A DNA stretch of 64,000 nucleotides from Promethearchaeota archaeon (GCA_016839705.1 JAEOTR010000025.1:1-64000), one strand, 5' to 3'; numbered from the stretch's first letter, positions 17,667 through 27,589 are shown. The notes: generated by a model not told the origin, from the letters alone. Program-made: numbers and translations.

Positions 17667-20429
17667 TTATATTAAAAAGAGCATCTTTCCTATAAAACTT
17701 ACTATATCAATTACAGTAATATCTTCTTTTAATTCTCTGTGTTCATTCAGATAGCAATTCAGATGCGCAACACATTTTGGACAAGCAGTAATTAGATATT
17801 CTGCACCAGTTTCTATTGCTTGTAATAATTTTTTCTCTTGTAATTTCTTCGAATCTTCAGTACAAGAGATATAAGCAGATACACCACAACATTCCGCATC
17901 TTGCATTGTATCCCCCATTTCTACTATTTCTACTGAGGGTATTTTTTTTAGTACTTCTCTTGGTGCATCAAAAACCTTACTCATCCTCCCAAGTCTACAA
18001 GGATCATGGTATGTGACTCTAATTTTATCCAAACTTGGAAATGCCATATCTTCTAATAATTTATCTTTTAAAATATATTCAGTTATGTGATAAATTTCAA
18101 AATCAAACTCATCCTTACCCTTGAATAAATTTCTGTATTCATGATTCCATGTATAATACCCTTCAGCACAACTAAAGATAATAGTTTTTACTCCAGCATC
18201 TTTAAATAGATTTACATTATACTTTGCTAAAGTTTCAAAAGTCTTTACATCCCCCCGCCAAATTGCATCATGTCCACAGCATTTTTCTTCGGGTAAAATA
18301 ACGGGAACTATATCGTTTTGATTCAGTATTCCAATTACACTTTTAGGAATTGACAAATAATCTGGAGCATTTAATGAGCTCCAATTATCTTGATTCCCGT
18401 AATTTGATATCATTACCCCTGAAGTATCTAATGCTTTTTCAAAATCTTCAGGGATTTGATCGGAATTGCAGCAGCAATTACAGTTTAAGCACCTATTTGC
18501 TTCTCTTTTTGCTTGTTCTTCAGTAAAACCTAATTCCATTTCATCAAAACAAACAAGTCTTTCCTCACCAGGCATGAAGTTCATTTCTTGGCAAGATTGA
18601 GTTAATATATATTTTTTAGGTATTGTTGAGCGTTTTAAATCACTTTTTACAATTCTTCCTTCTCTTAAATTTAGTCCTCGTAGATATCTATCCATGGTGA
18701 AAGCTGCTTCTCTTCCGTCTCCTATGGCATCAACGGCACACATTAATGAATTATAGATGATATCACCACCAGCGAAAACCCCTGGGATACCCGTTTCATA
18801 AGTTAAATCATCAACTACAATTTTACCTCTCTCAATTTTTAATTTATTATCCGTTGCCGCATTAAGTGGTTCTGGATCAAGCCCTTGACCAATAGCTATT
18901 ACGACGTGATCAACAATTATTTTAAACTCTGATCCTTCAATTTTATTTAATGGTCTCCTTCCTGTTTCTGGATCAGGGTCACCCCATTTTATTTTATAAC
19001 AGTTTAAGGCTAATTTACCATCAGGTTCTTGTGTAATGTTTGCTGTTGATGTTTCAAAATGATATTCCATTAATTCTCGCTCAGCCTCATGTAAGTCTTT
19101 GAGCACGTTCTTTAAAGCATCTTCGGAGAGGATATCGACAAGATCAGCTTTAGTTGCTCCTAATCGAATTGCAGTCTCACCAGCATCTACTGCAACTGCT
19201 CCTCCGCCGATTATCCCAAAAGTTTTACCTTTGAATTCTTCAGGGTTTTCAGCACATTTATATTTTCGATCTAAAAGAAAATCAAGTGCAACATGTACAT
19301 TAGGTAAGTCCTCACCATCAAGCCTTAAAGTTTTTGGCACATACAAGCCTATAGCAATAAAAACAGCTTTAAATCCTTCTTTCCAAATATCATCTAATGT
19401 AAATTTAGGTCCGAATTCTTTATTCAAAACAATTTCTACACCCATGCTTCTAATAAATTCGACATCATGATCAAGCGCTTCATCAGAAAGTCTGTATTGT
19501 GGAACACCATACCTAACTACACCTCCAGTTTTATCTCCTTTCTCGAAGATAGTTGGTTTATAGCCCATTCTTGCAAGAAAGTAAGCAGCAGATAACCCAC
19601 CGGGTCCAGCACCTATAACTGCTACTTTTTCTTTTGTTTGTGGTACAGGTTTTATCTTACTTTGATTAGGATGTTCGGCTTCCCAATCGGAAACAAACCT
19701 TTTTAGTTCCCGGATCGCCACAGGATCATCAAAATATTGTCGATTACAATTTAGCGCACATTGAGCGGTACAGATCCTCCCACATAAATACGGTAAAGGA
19801 TTTTTATCCCGTATAAGATCGATGGATTCTTGATATTTTCCTTCTGAAATTAGGGAAACATAACCTTGAACATCGACACCAGCGGGACATCCTACCACAC
19901 ATGGAGCAGTTCCTGATAGGAAAGGTACACATCCCATAAAATAAGCAATATCTCCGTTATCCGTTGTCTTTAATCCTGTTCCCTCTAAAAATCCTGCTTT
20001 ATTCGTAAATTTAATTTTATCTTCAGCCATTAATTTTGGCAAGCTTGAATATACTCTTTCATGATTGCAGCTTATTAATCCATCTTGTAATGGTTGATAC
20101 TCTGAAGCTAAGGAGCGAAGATCTTTAATGATTTTTGTAAAATTAACTCCGATTTCCTCTTTCGTCATAGGACAGTATACCGAACATAAACCGCATGTTA
20201 GACATTTCCAAATGTCATTCTTTTCTAAAGCTTCTTCCGGCGTAGAAAAAGTCAAATCCATAATTAAGCTACGGGGGTAAAAAATATCAAGGTATGCGGT
20301 TGGGCAAACATTATTACAACGATTACAAGAGTAGCAGTAATTTGCAGCATTATTTACTTTTTTAAGCAACTCGATTGAAGCGCTCCCAGTAATTTTTTCT
20401 TCAGCTGCTTTTTCATCGATTTCAGTCAT
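17667..20429 (-). CDS. HdrC-NfnB-HdrB fusion: flavoprotein inserted in a CCG domain
   Basis: 920 aa in three modules. Residues 30-115 are HdrC-like, with CYSCNRCNNVCP and CLTCGLCSVYCP for two [4Fe-4S] clusters. YFMGC at 163-167 is the opening of an HdrB/HdrD CCG domain. It is interrupted by an NfnB/GltD-like NAD(P)-FAD module at 176-655: CVVGCPAG, CGRICTAQCALNC, VIGAGPGGLSAAY and a second Rossmann GIIGGGAVAVDAGETA, ending with AGGDI. The CCG domain resumes with EEKCCGHDAIWRG near 715, followed by the second CCG domain (YHDPCRLGR, AECCG, CPKC). It probably moves electrons between NAD(P)H or ferredoxin and a disulfide, with HdrA as a possible partner. Cytoplasmic. Substrate unknown. Confidence 0.85.
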   Translation of the reverse strand: MTEIDEKAAEEKITGSASIELLKKVNNAANYCYSCNRCNNVCPTAYLDIFYPRSLIMDLTFSTPEEALEKNDIWKCLTCGLCSVYCPMTKEEIGVNFTKIIKDLRSLASEYQPLQDGLISCNHERVYSSLPKLMAEDKIKFTNKAGFLEGTGLKTTDNGDIAYFMGCVPFLSGTAPCVVGCPAGVDVQGYVSLISEGKYQESIDLIRDKNPLPYLCGRICTAQCALNCNRQYFDDPVAIRELKRFVSDWEAEHPNQSKIKPVPQTKEKVAVIGAGPGGLSAAYFLARMGYKPTIFEKGDKTGGVVRYGVPQYRLSDEALDHDVEFIRSMGVEIVLNKEFGPKFTLDDIWKEGFKAVFIAIGLYVPKTLRLDGEDLPNVHVALDFLLDRKYKCAENPEEFKGKTFGIIGGGAVAVDAGETAIRLGATKADLVDILSEDALKNVLKDLHEAERELMEYHFETSTANITQEPDGKLALNCYKIKWGDPDPETGRRPLNKIEGSEFKIIVDHVVIAIGQGLDPEPLNAATDNKLKIERGKIVVDDLTYETGIPGVFAGGDIIYNSLMCAVDAIGDGREAAFTMDRYLRGLNLREGRIVKSDLKRSTIPKKYILTQSCQEMNFMPGEERLVCFDEMELGFTEEQAKREANRCLNCNCCCNSDQIPEDFEKALDTSGVMISNYGNQDNWSSLNAPDYLSIPKSVIGILNQNDIVPVILPEEKCCGHDAIWRGDVKTFETLAKYNVNLFKDAGVKTIIFSCAEGYYTWNHEYRNLFKGKDEFDFEIYHITEYILKDKLLEDMAFPSLDKIRVTYHDPCRLGRMSKVFDAPREVLKKIPSVEIVEMGDTMQDAECCGVSAYISCTEDSKKLQEKKLLQAIETGAEYLITACPKCVAHLNCYLNEHRELKEDITVIDIVSFIGKMLFLI

Positions 20430-20621
20430 ATTTTCTCAATAAAATTAAGTGTTTGATACTGTTTATCTAAAATTTTTTTTTAATTTGAATATAACTATTA
20501 TAATTTGATAATAACAACTTTACATACACTTCTTATTTCGCATTAGATTTTCTATTTTAACGTCTTAATTTAAAATACTAAAATTTTTACGTTTGCTTAT
20601 ATTAATTAAAATATAAAGATA

Positions 20622-23600
20622 ATGGTTTCCAAAATAGATCTCTTAAAATATCGATGCCCCTTCTGTAAAAAAGAATTAGAATCGAAATTTTCAAAATGCT
20701 TTAATATTTACTGCCAAGGGCAGAAATTCAACACAGGAAATTTAGTTATTTATAGGTTAAATCCAGAATTAGGCTTAGGAAGGATTATAAAGGTAATAGA
20801 AATTCCTACTTCAAAATCTTTAGATGATGAAGACACAACCTTTTTCTCAAAATATAAAGTTCTTTTCAAAAATAACATTGTAAAGATTATACATCCTATA
20901 GATTTAGTACACTTCATTTTTGAAGAGAATGAGAAAATTGAAAGCAAACAGGGAATTGGAATCATTAATTCTGAAGATTTTTTAAACCAGGATGGGAAAA
21001 TCTCTTATGAGTTTTTAAAGAAAAATGGAAAAGTATCACAGATTTATGAATCTGAAATTTTTTCTAAGTTTATACCAACTCTCGATTTAAAAATATCACA
21101 ACGAAAATACGACCCTCCGAGACAATTCTTGATTAAATATTGGGCTCATCTCTTTTATTCTTATTACACTTCTTATCAAATAAAGTGTATAACAAATTCT
21201 CGTTTGTCCTTAATGCCACATCAAATTAATGTGACACATCGATTATCTGAAGAATATTTCCCAAGAATTATCCTTGCCGATGAAGTTGGATTAGGGAAAA
21301 CAATAGAAGCGGGTATATATATCAAAGAGATGATGGCGAGAAATCTTGCTGAACGAGTAATTATAATTGTGCCTGCTTCATTAGTAAAACAATGGCAGTT
21401 TGAGATGCAAAACAAATTTAACATCAATTTTACAATTTATGATGGAAAAAAAATAAAGGAATTACAACGAAACGGTAATTATAAAAGTGCTGAGATGTAT
21501 CAAAATCTCTTTTACTATGATAATTTAATTATCTGTTCGCTTCAATTTGCGAGAAATCAAAAATATATTGAAATGATCTCTGCAATTTCCTGGGATATTG
21601 TAATTTTTGATGAAGCTCATCATTTAAGGCGATATTTAACCAATACATCTTCAGGAAGATACAGAGAAACTCTCAATTATGAATTAGCTCGGAATTTAAG
21701 CTTAAAATCAGAAAGTATGCTTTTATTAACTGCCACTCCATTACAACTCCACTCATTTGAACTATTTTCATTGATCGAGCTGATCCACCCTGAATCATTT
21801 AACAATTTCAGTGATTTTGAACATTTTAGAAAAAATATGCCCTTCATCAATCTACTAATTACCAATATAAATCAAATTGACAAATTAAATAATTTTGAAG
21901 TAAAAAATACCGTAAAACTTCTCAAAGATCTTAATTACATTAGTAAAGACAAGAGTAATGCACAAATCCTTGCTGAGATAAAAGATGAATCATTGAGACT
22001 AAATATATTGAAAAGAATTGAACAAGACCATACGCTTTCAAAATTCTTAATAAGAAATCGAAAGAAAAATATCTTTACTGAAGAACTCATCAATAAAAGA
22101 ATCGTTCACACCATTTTAGTTAACCCTACCAAAGAAGAATTGGATGTGTATAATGAAATTCGCCTATATCTAGCTCAGATTTATAATTCATCTCCTAGTA
22201 AAGAAAATGTCGGTTTAGGATTTGTATTAACAACTCTTCAGAAATTATTAACAAGCTCGAAATTTGCGATATTAAAAAGCCTTGAGAGAAGATTAGAGCA
22301 GATTAATAGGTTTAAAGATATTTTTTTAAATTTAGATGCTATAAAAGATGAAGATCCTGAATATTTTGAGCTAGAAGTGGAAGATGAGTTTCTCGACTCA
22401 GAAATTTTTGAAAAATATAAAGATAAATTATCCAAAGAACAAATTGAGTATGGATCAAATGTATTTAACCAACAAAACATCTTAAAGGAATTCTATACTA
22501 AATTAAAAAATTTACCGTATGATTCTAAATCTGATAAATTAGTTGAAGTTATCAATCAGATTCATTCTCGAAATCCTAGAGAAAAATTAATAATCTTTAC
22601 ACAATTCGTTGATACACTTAATTATTTGAAAGATCTGTTGAAAAAGGAAAATTGTGATTATTTTGTGGAAATTTTTTATGGAGGTTTAGATAAGGATCAA
22701 AAAGATGAAGCAGTCGAGAGATTTCGTAATGATCAGAATTTTTCAATTCTTATTTCAACTGAAATTGGGGGTGAGGGTCGAAATTTTCAATTCTGTCGAA
22801 CCCTCATAAACTATGATTTACCTTGGAATCCAATGAAACTTGAACAAAGAATTGGAAGGCTTGATAGAATTGGACAAGAATCCCGAGAAATTTATATATA
22901 TAATTTCTACTTAGAAGGTACTGTTGAAACAGATGTTGTTTATGCATTGATAAAGAGGATTAACCTATTTGAAGAATCAATTGGAATATTAGAACCCATT
23001 ATTGGGAGAATAGAGAAAGATCTTAAAAACGTTATTTTTGCAGAAGATGATAAGAAAAAAAGAAAAAAATTAAATGAATTTTACCGAACATTGGATGAAG
23101 AAATTCAAAGGGCAAAGGAAATTGAAATACAATTAGATGACCTAATGATTGATAAAAGGTCTTTCCAAATGGAAAGTTTAGTAAGTACGCTTGCATCCTG
23201 TATTGATGTAAAACTTACTCATAATAAACTTTTTTTACTAATTAGCTACTTTTTCAACCTTAACAGTCACAAATATGGAATTGTTGGAAATTTAGAAAAT
23301 AAAATAGATAATGATGGAGGGATTATTCAATTTATATCGAAAATAAAAATAGATAAGAAATTGTTAAGAACTCATAAATATAATCTCCTCGATGAATATA
23401 TTGGGACTTTTGATTTAGATTTTGCTCGAGAGAGAGAAGAATATGATTTTTTTGCTTTAGGTCACCCTTTGATTAATGCAATCTTAGATTTTTGTATGAA
23501 TGATTCCTTTAAAGGAAATTATACTTCTCTGAATTTGAAAAAAAACACTATACCTAACAATATAATAGCGGATTTAGCTCATCAGAAAGAATTTTATCTA

Positions 23601-24230
23601 TTTGTTTTTTCAGTCAAATTTCAAGGATATATAATTGAAAACCAGATATTAAGTGTACTTATGGATAAAAATGGAAATGAAATGAAAAAATTACAGGATT
23701 TTGTCTTAAATATAGAGAACTATGACAAAGTTTTTGAGTTTAGCGAACAATCAAAAAATCTCGAGAAATCTGTTGATTTGATTTCAAATCTTCAAGCTAA
23801 GGCTAAAAAGATCGTAAAATCTAAAACCTCGATTTGGAAAAAAGAAATAAAAGAACTTAATGACAAAATCTTTACTATTGAAAGAGAAAAAAAGAAGAAA
23901 ATGTACGCTTATAACAGAAGGGTTTTAAATTTTAAACTAGAATCAGTACATCAGAGATTAGAACGTAATATCAATAAGAAACCCACAAACCGGCAACTTC
24001 AGAATATTAATAATTTACAGGATGAGGTCAAGAAACAAGAAAGACTGCAGGGAATAAAAAGATTGCAAGAAGAAATAAGGTTTGATGAAAGAGATATAAA
24101 ACGAATAGAAAAAACATTAGACGATTTATCTTTTGAATATGAAGACTTAAAAAATGAGATGATAAGAAGGAACTTAGCGAAATTCTATACTAACGTATTA
24201 TCTTTTGCTATTATACAACTCGATGACTAG
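20622..24230 (+). CDS. SNF2/RapA-family helicase with N-terminal zinc finger
   Basis: 1202 aa. N-terminal zinc finger CPFCKKELE...CFNIYCQGQ (residues 12-35). SNF2 ATPase motifs: DEVGLGKTIEAG (Walker A, near 221), IVPASLVKQW, DEAHHLRRY (Walker B, near 335), LLTATPLQ, then helicase C motifs FTQFVDTL near 660, STEIGGEGRNFQ near 715, and QRIGRLDRIGQ (motif VI). Residues 1040-1190 are a long charged coiled coil. The overall plan is that of RapA/HepA-like or DrmD-like SNF2 proteins, which remodel nucleoprotein or RNA polymerase complexes. No DISARM methylase or other defence partner lies nearby, so a defence role is not supported. The last 20 nt overlap the convergent GTPase gene. Confidence 0.9.
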   Translation: MVSKIDLLKYRCPFCKKELESKFSKCFNIYCQGQKFNTGNLVIYRLNPELGLGRIIKVIEIPTSKSLDDEDTTFFSKYKVLFKNNIVKIIHPIDLVHFIFEENEKIESKQGIGIINSEDFLNQDGKISYEFLKKNGKVSQIYESEIFSKFIPTLDLKISQRKYDPPRQFLIKYWAHLFYSYYTSYQIKCITNSRLSLMPHQINVTHRLSEEYFPRIILADEVGLGKTIEAGIYIKEMMARNLAERVIIIVPASLVKQWQFEMQNKFNINFTIYDGKKIKELQRNGNYKSAEMYQNLFYYDNLIICSLQFARNQKYIEMISAISWDIVIFDEAHHLRRYLTNTSSGRYRETLNYELARNLSLKSESMLLLTATPLQLHSFELFSLIELIHPESFNNFSDFEHFRKNMPFINLLITNINQIDKLNNFEVKNTVKLLKDLNYISKDKSNAQILAEIKDESLRLNILKRIEQDHTLSKFLIRNRKKNIFTEELINKRIVHTILVNPTKEELDVYNEIRLYLAQIYNSSPSKENVGLGFVLTTLQKLLTSSKFAILKSLERRLEQINRFKDIFLNLDAIKDEDPEYFELEVEDEFLDSEIFEKYKDKLSKEQIEYGSNVFNQQNILKEFYTKLKNLPYDSKSDKLVEVINQIHSRNPREKLIIFTQFVDTLNYLKDLLKKENCDYFVEIFYGGLDKDQKDEAVERFRNDQNFSILISTEIGGEGRNFQFCRTLINYDLPWNPMKLEQRIGRLDRIGQESREIYIYNFYLEGTVETDVVYALIKRINLFEESIGILEPIIGRIEKDLKNVIFAEDDKKKRKKLNEFYRTLDEEIQRAKEIEIQLDDLMIDKRSFQMESLVSTLASCIDVKLTHNKLFLLISYFFNLNSHKYGIVGNLENKIDNDGGIIQFISKIKIDKKLLRTHKYNLLDEYIGTFDLDFAREREEYDFFALGHPLINAILDFCMNDSFKGNYTSLNLKKNTIPNNIIADLAHQKEFYLFVFSVKFQGYIIENQILSVLMDKNGNEMKKLQDFVLNIENYDKVFEFSEQSKNLEKSVDLISNLQAKAKKIVKSKTSIWKKEIKELNDKIFTIEREKKKKMYAYNRRVLNFKLESVHQRLERNINKKPTNRQLQNINNLQDEVKKQERLQGIKRLQEEIRFDERDIKRIEKTLDDLSFEYEDLKNEMIRRNLAKFYTNVLSFAIIQLDD

Positions 24231-24765
24231 ACTTAGCATTTACATTTTTAAGCATTTGATGTGTCAGGTTTAAGAAGGCACCTTCGACATTTTCACCTAT
24301 TTTAACAGAAGTAGATATAAAAGCAGTATTTTCTCTCTTAGCTAGAGCTTCAGCACTATCTTTATCATATTCCCCATAACTATCTTCTATTAAATCCGCT
24401 TTATTTCCTATCAGTATAAAAAGGATATCTTTCCCTGCGAATTCTCGTAAATCTGAGAGCCAATCATCTAATTCTTTAAATGTATGCCATCTTGAGATAT
24501 CAAAAACTATTAGTGCTCCTTTTGCTCCATCGAAAAAACTTGCTCGAAGGAATTTGTAGCGGTCTTGTCCACCAATATCCCATATCTGTAATTTACATGT
24601 AGTATCTGGTTTTGGGTATCCCTCAATAATTTTCGAAAGAAAGTCTGCTCCTATCGTTAATTTATAACAAAAAGAGAATTTATTCTCAAGGAAACGATGC
24701 AAAAGGCTAGTTTTTCCCACTACTCCTGGGCCAATTATGATTACTTTAAAAACGTATAAGGACAT
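24211..24765 (-). CDS. Rab/Ras-like small GTPase 1
   Basis: 184 aa with all G-motifs: G1 GPGVVGKT (residues 12-19), switch I Thr in YKLTIGADF near 37, G3 WDIGGQDRY (62-70), G4 NKAD (121-124) and G5 STSVK near 151. Switch II has GGQ rather than the AGQ of most Rab proteins, a feature shared with Arf/G-alpha-like GTPases. No C-terminal prenylation cysteine (ends SSHRVV), so membrane attachment would need a partner. Asgard archaea have many such eukaryote-like GTPases. Its 3' end overlaps the helicase gene by 20 nt in convergent orientation. A related GTPase lies 155 nt upstream. Confidence 0.93.
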   Translation of the reverse strand: MSLYVFKVIIIGPGVVGKTSLLHRFLENKFSFCYKLTIGADFLSKIIEGYPKPDTTCKLQIWDIGGQDRYKFLRASFFDGAKGALIVFDISRWHTFKELDDWLSDLREFAGKDILFILIGNKADLIEDSYGEYDKDSAEALAKRENTAFISTSVKIGENVEGAFLNLTHQMLKNVNAKSSHRVV

Positions 24766-24920
24766 AATGAATGGGACTAATGTTATTTAAAAAATCTAGT
24801 TTAATAAATAATCTAAATCAAATATTTAAACATTTTCACAAATGATTCATTTATATAGAAACGACAATAAAGTGTATACTCTTTTAGCCTATTAGAATTT
24901 GTACTTTTGGAAAAAATAAC

Positions 24921-25448
24921 TTAAGAATAATGTTGTAACATTCTTAGGGTAAGCTCTAAAAAGGCTTTCTCAACATTATCTCCATTTTTAGCAGAAGTTG
25001 TAAAAAATGAGCTATTAATCTGTTCTGCAAACTTTTGAGGTTCTTCTGAATCTATTACTTCCCCAATATCTGGTATTAGATCTGATTTATTCCCAATTAA
25101 TACTATAGGAATTTCTTCTTGGATAATACTATTCATATCAGTTAGCCATTCTTTCATTTTTGGGAATGTTTTTGCTCGTGAGAGATCAAAAGCTAGTAGA
25201 GCACCATGGGTTCCTTCATAAAAACTACGACGTAGAAATTTAAATCGTTCTTGTCCTCCTACATCCCAGATTGAAAGTCTAGCTAATTTTCCTTTTTTAT
25301 ATTCAACGGTTTTGGCTAAGAAATCGACACCGATGGTAAATTGGTATTCACCCGAAAATTTATTCTCAACAAATCGTCGTATTAGGCTGGATTTACCAAC
25401 TGCGGGAGGTCCAATAATAATTATTTTGAAAGTATATTCAGCGGTCAT
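24921..25448 (-). CDS. Rab/Ras-like small GTPase 2
   Basis: 175 aa: G1 GPPAVGKS (13-20), switch I FTIGVDF, G3 WDVGGQERF (61-69), G4 NKSD near 121 and G5 TTSAK near 149. Closely related to GTPase 1 (shared FLRxSFxxGxxGAL and VEKAFL/VEGAFL segments), so the two are probably a tandem duplication. The G1 position equivalent to Ras Gly12 is Pro. The C-terminus ends QHYS with no lipidation cysteine. They may act on endomembrane-like or cytoskeletal processes, but no effector is encoded next door. Confidence 0.93.
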   Translation of the reverse strand: MTAEYTFKIIIIGPPAVGKSSLIRRFVENKFSGEYQFTIGVDFLAKTVEYKKGKLARLSIWDVGGQERFKFLRRSFYEGTHGALLAFDLSRAKTFPKMKEWLTDMNSIIQEEIPIVLIGNKSDLIPDIGEVIDSEEPQKFAEQINSSFFTTSAKNGDNVEKAFLELTLRMLQHYS

Positions 25449-25486
25449 TGTTTTTCAGTTATAATTATGTATAATTCAATATTGGG

Positions 25487-26299
25487 TTATTTATTTATTA
25501 AATTGTACTTTTTTCCATATTGTTTAAATAATTTCGTTCCTCCACCCTCTTGCAAGATTCGCAATGTTGCTTTTGAGTTTAGAATTTCCATACCACCAAC
25601 TATGTTTACGCCATTTTCAAATAAAACATCTGGAACTAAGCTGGCTGAGGGCCCAATTAAAACTATCTTTCGAGCTTTATTTCTGAACAATTCTAATATT
25701 TTTTCAATAGTATTGTTGATTAATGTAGTTCCTGTACAAAATAAGATATCGGTTGAAAAATCATTATTTCTTAATTGTTCTATTTTATTGCTAAATTTGA
25801 ACTCATTAAATTCTGCTGTTAATGGAATAGAATCCTCCACTAAAGTAATAGCTTTTGTCATTTTACTTAACTTATGAATTAGGGGTTTCATTAATCCAAT
25901 AACCATAATTTTGGTATCAATATCAATATTCAATTCACTAAGTAAATCACCATTCAATTTGGTGTAAGAACTTTTAATTTTAAAAATATGCTGAGAGATT
26001 GCGTTAATAGTTGCAAGACCCACAATTTTTTTAATGTTTGGAGGTTCAATTGACCAGTCCATCAGTTCAAATAATGCTTTATTCGTAAGATTTCCGGCAA
26101 ATTCTATTTTACTACAATCAATATTATTTACTATACTAGGAACTGTAGCAGCTAGCCCTAAAAATGAACCAGCTTTCTGAGTAGAAATCTCTACACCGGT
26201 ATATCCTAATCCTAAAACAACTCTAGAAACCTTTGGAGGTTGTATGTTATGACTTATATAGGTTTGCTTAAGGTGTTCTACGGTTTTTTCTAAAATCAT
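25487..26299 (-). CDS. DUF4213/DUF364 protein (putative heavy-metal chelation family)
   Basis: 270 aa. The N-terminal part (residues 20-60, SRVVLGLGYTGVEIS) and the segment KKIVGLATINAISQHIF near 90 match the DUF4213 pattern. The C-terminal half is a Rossmann-like DUF364 domain (MVIGLMKPLIHKLS, then LFCTGTTLINNTIEKIL and LIGPSASLVPDVLFENG). The family is linked with metal or corrinoid/molybdate metabolism by context in other genomes, but no activity is established. It lies 38 nt upstream of GTPase 2 on the same strand. Confidence 0.75.
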   Translation of the reverse strand: MILEKTVEHLKQTYISHNIQPPKVSRVVLGLGYTGVEISTQKAGSFLGLAATVPSIVNNIDCSKIEFAGNLTNKALFELMDWSIEPPNIKKIVGLATINAISQHIFKIKSSYTKLNGDLLSELNIDIDTKIMVIGLMKPLIHKLSKMTKAITLVEDSIPLTAEFNEFKFSNKIEQLRNNDFSTDILFCTGTTLINNTIEKILELFRNKARKIVLIGPSASLVPDVLFENGVNIVGGMEILNSKATLRILQEGGGTKLFKQYGKKYNLINK

Positions 26300-26363
26300 T
26301 TAAACAAGTAAATATCAATTTTGTTTAAATAATAAAGTTGCTTATTTAACATTAAAAATTTTT

Positions 26364-26759
26364 ATGAATCGTGAGTTTCGTTTGGATTACATTATTATTG
26401 AAAATGAAAAAATTGGCCAAATTAAAGCTGAGCTCCTTAGAGATAAGAATCCTAAGACATGTGATGCAATTTGGGATGCTTTACCATTTGAGGTTAATCT
26501 AGCAAGATGGGGAGAAGAATTGTATGGTGAAATTCCCGTCTCTTTGGGGCAAGAAAATTCTCAAGTTGACTGTGAAGTAGGAGATATTGGGTTTTGGCCA
26601 AGTGGGAATGGATTTTGTATCTTTTTTGGACCTACTCCTGCTAGTAAAGATGATAAACCAAAAGCAGCGTCTCCAGTGAATATATTTGCGAAAGTTGAAG
26701 GAGATGCAAATATTTTTAATCAATTCTCATCCTTTAAAGGTCAAGTAAAAAAAGGGTAA
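26364..26759 (+). CDS. Cyclophilin-like fold protein (TM1367/DUF3830-like)
   Basis: 131 aa. Compact beta-barrel pattern, with AIWDALPFEVNLARWGEELYGE (first strands) and the characteristic VGDIGFWPSGNGFCIFFGPTPAS, then NIFAKVEGD. This matches prokaryotic cyclophilin-like proteins, for which no prolyl-isomerase activity is established. Divergent from the DUF364 gene (64-nt gap) and probably co-transcribed with the short TPR-like ORF downstream. Confidence 0.8.
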   Translation: MNREFRLDYIIIENEKIGQIKAELLRDKNPKTCDAIWDALPFEVNLARWGEELYGEIPVSLGQENSQVDCEVGDIGFWPSGNGFCIFFGPTPASKDDKPKAASPVNIFAKVEGDANIFNQFSSFKGQVKKG

Positions 26760-26813
26760 TAATTTCTCTTAATTCTACGAAATTTTAATAAACAATTGTT
26801 GAGTGCTACTAAT

Positions 26814-27068
26814 ATGCTTGAACCCATTCAAGAGGAAATAACCAGAGCAAGAAAATTATTAAATGAGGGAAAGGTAGAAGAAGCTCTTGAATTTATAAAG
26901 AACCTAGAAGAAAGGAAAAACTTGACAGATATTGAGAAAGTTGAATGTCTTATTCTTAAAGGTTGTATCTTCAATGAAATGGGATTGCATAATGATTGGC
27001 TGGAACTTTCTAAACTTATTTTACAAGAAGGTGAACAATTAGGAAAGCCGAATTTGAATCTTTCGTGA
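26814..27068 (+). CDS. Short TPR-like protein, possibly truncated
   Basis: 84 aa from ATG 26814. The upstream TTG at 26796 is also in frame but less likely. Two helical hairpins, ARKLLNEGKVEEALEFIKNLE and KVECLILKGCIFNEMG, have TPR spacing, and the sequence stops abruptly where a longer TPR protein would continue. Either a mini-TPR adaptor or the N-terminal remnant of a larger gene. No homologous continuation is visible in 27069-27145 in this frame. Confidence 0.5.
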   Translation: MLEPIQEEITRARKLLNEGKVEEALEFIKNLEERKNLTDIEKVECLILKGCIFNEMGLHNDWLELSKLILQEGEQLGKPNLNLS

Positions 27069-27145
27069 TTTTTTCCAAAGTAATTATTTCTTGAGGGTAC
27101 TCAACGTCATTCATTTCTAATATAAGGAATATATTATTTTTTATT

Positions 27146-27568
27146 TTACAGTATAATTATTTCTAACTCTTCTCTAGACTCAGCATTTCCTTTTAAGATG
27201 CTATTTTGATTGCTAAAATTATCAAAATTCAGTTTAGTGTCTTTAGCAATTACACAATTATTTAGTTTGAAATTCTTTCCTATATTGACATTATCAAGTA
27301 TTATACAATTAGAAATTTCTGCATAATCATCGATTACGGAGTTATTTCCGATGTAAACCTTGGGTCCGATGAGTACATCATCGCCTATTTTCACATGATT
27401 TCCAAGAATAACGGGTTCCATGAATGTAGGATAGTCTCCTATATAATTATCTATTTTTAACCCTTTAATATGATCTTTTAGTAGTTTTGTTTTTAAATCT
27501 TTAATTTCTTCTAAATCAAATTCTTTTTTACTAAGTAGGCTTTCTAAATGTTGTAGTAGTTCTTTCAT
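27146..27568 (-). CDS. Hexapeptide-repeat (left-handed beta-helix) protein
   Basis: 140 aa from ATG 27568; the upstream GTG 27577 is alternative. Residues 1-45 are helical. Residues 46-125 are hexapeptide repeats with the [LIV]G.... pattern (VILGNHVKIGDDVLIGPKVYIGNNSVID, written here as the running 6-mers VKIGDD, VLIGPK, VYIGNN). It lacks a catalytic nucleotidyl- or acyltransferase domain, so it may be a trimeric carbonic-anhydrase-like or scaffold protein. 21 nt downstream of hypB on the same strand, so it may belong to the same maturation unit. Confidence 0.65.
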   Translation of the reverse strand: MKELLQHLESLLSKKEFDLEEIKDLKTKLLKDHIKGLKIDNYIGDYPTFMEPVILGNHVKIGDDVLIGPKVYIGNNSVIDDYAEISNCIILDNVNIGKNFKLNNCVIAKDTKLNFDNFSNQNSILKGNAESREELEIIIL

Positions 27569-27589
27569 AATTATCACTTACATAAAGAA

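Noticed and set aside
20622..24230. SNF2 helicase as DrmD of a DISARM defence island
   Set aside because: No methyltransferase, DUF1998 or phospholipase D gene lies nearby; neighbours are GTPases and metabolic genes.
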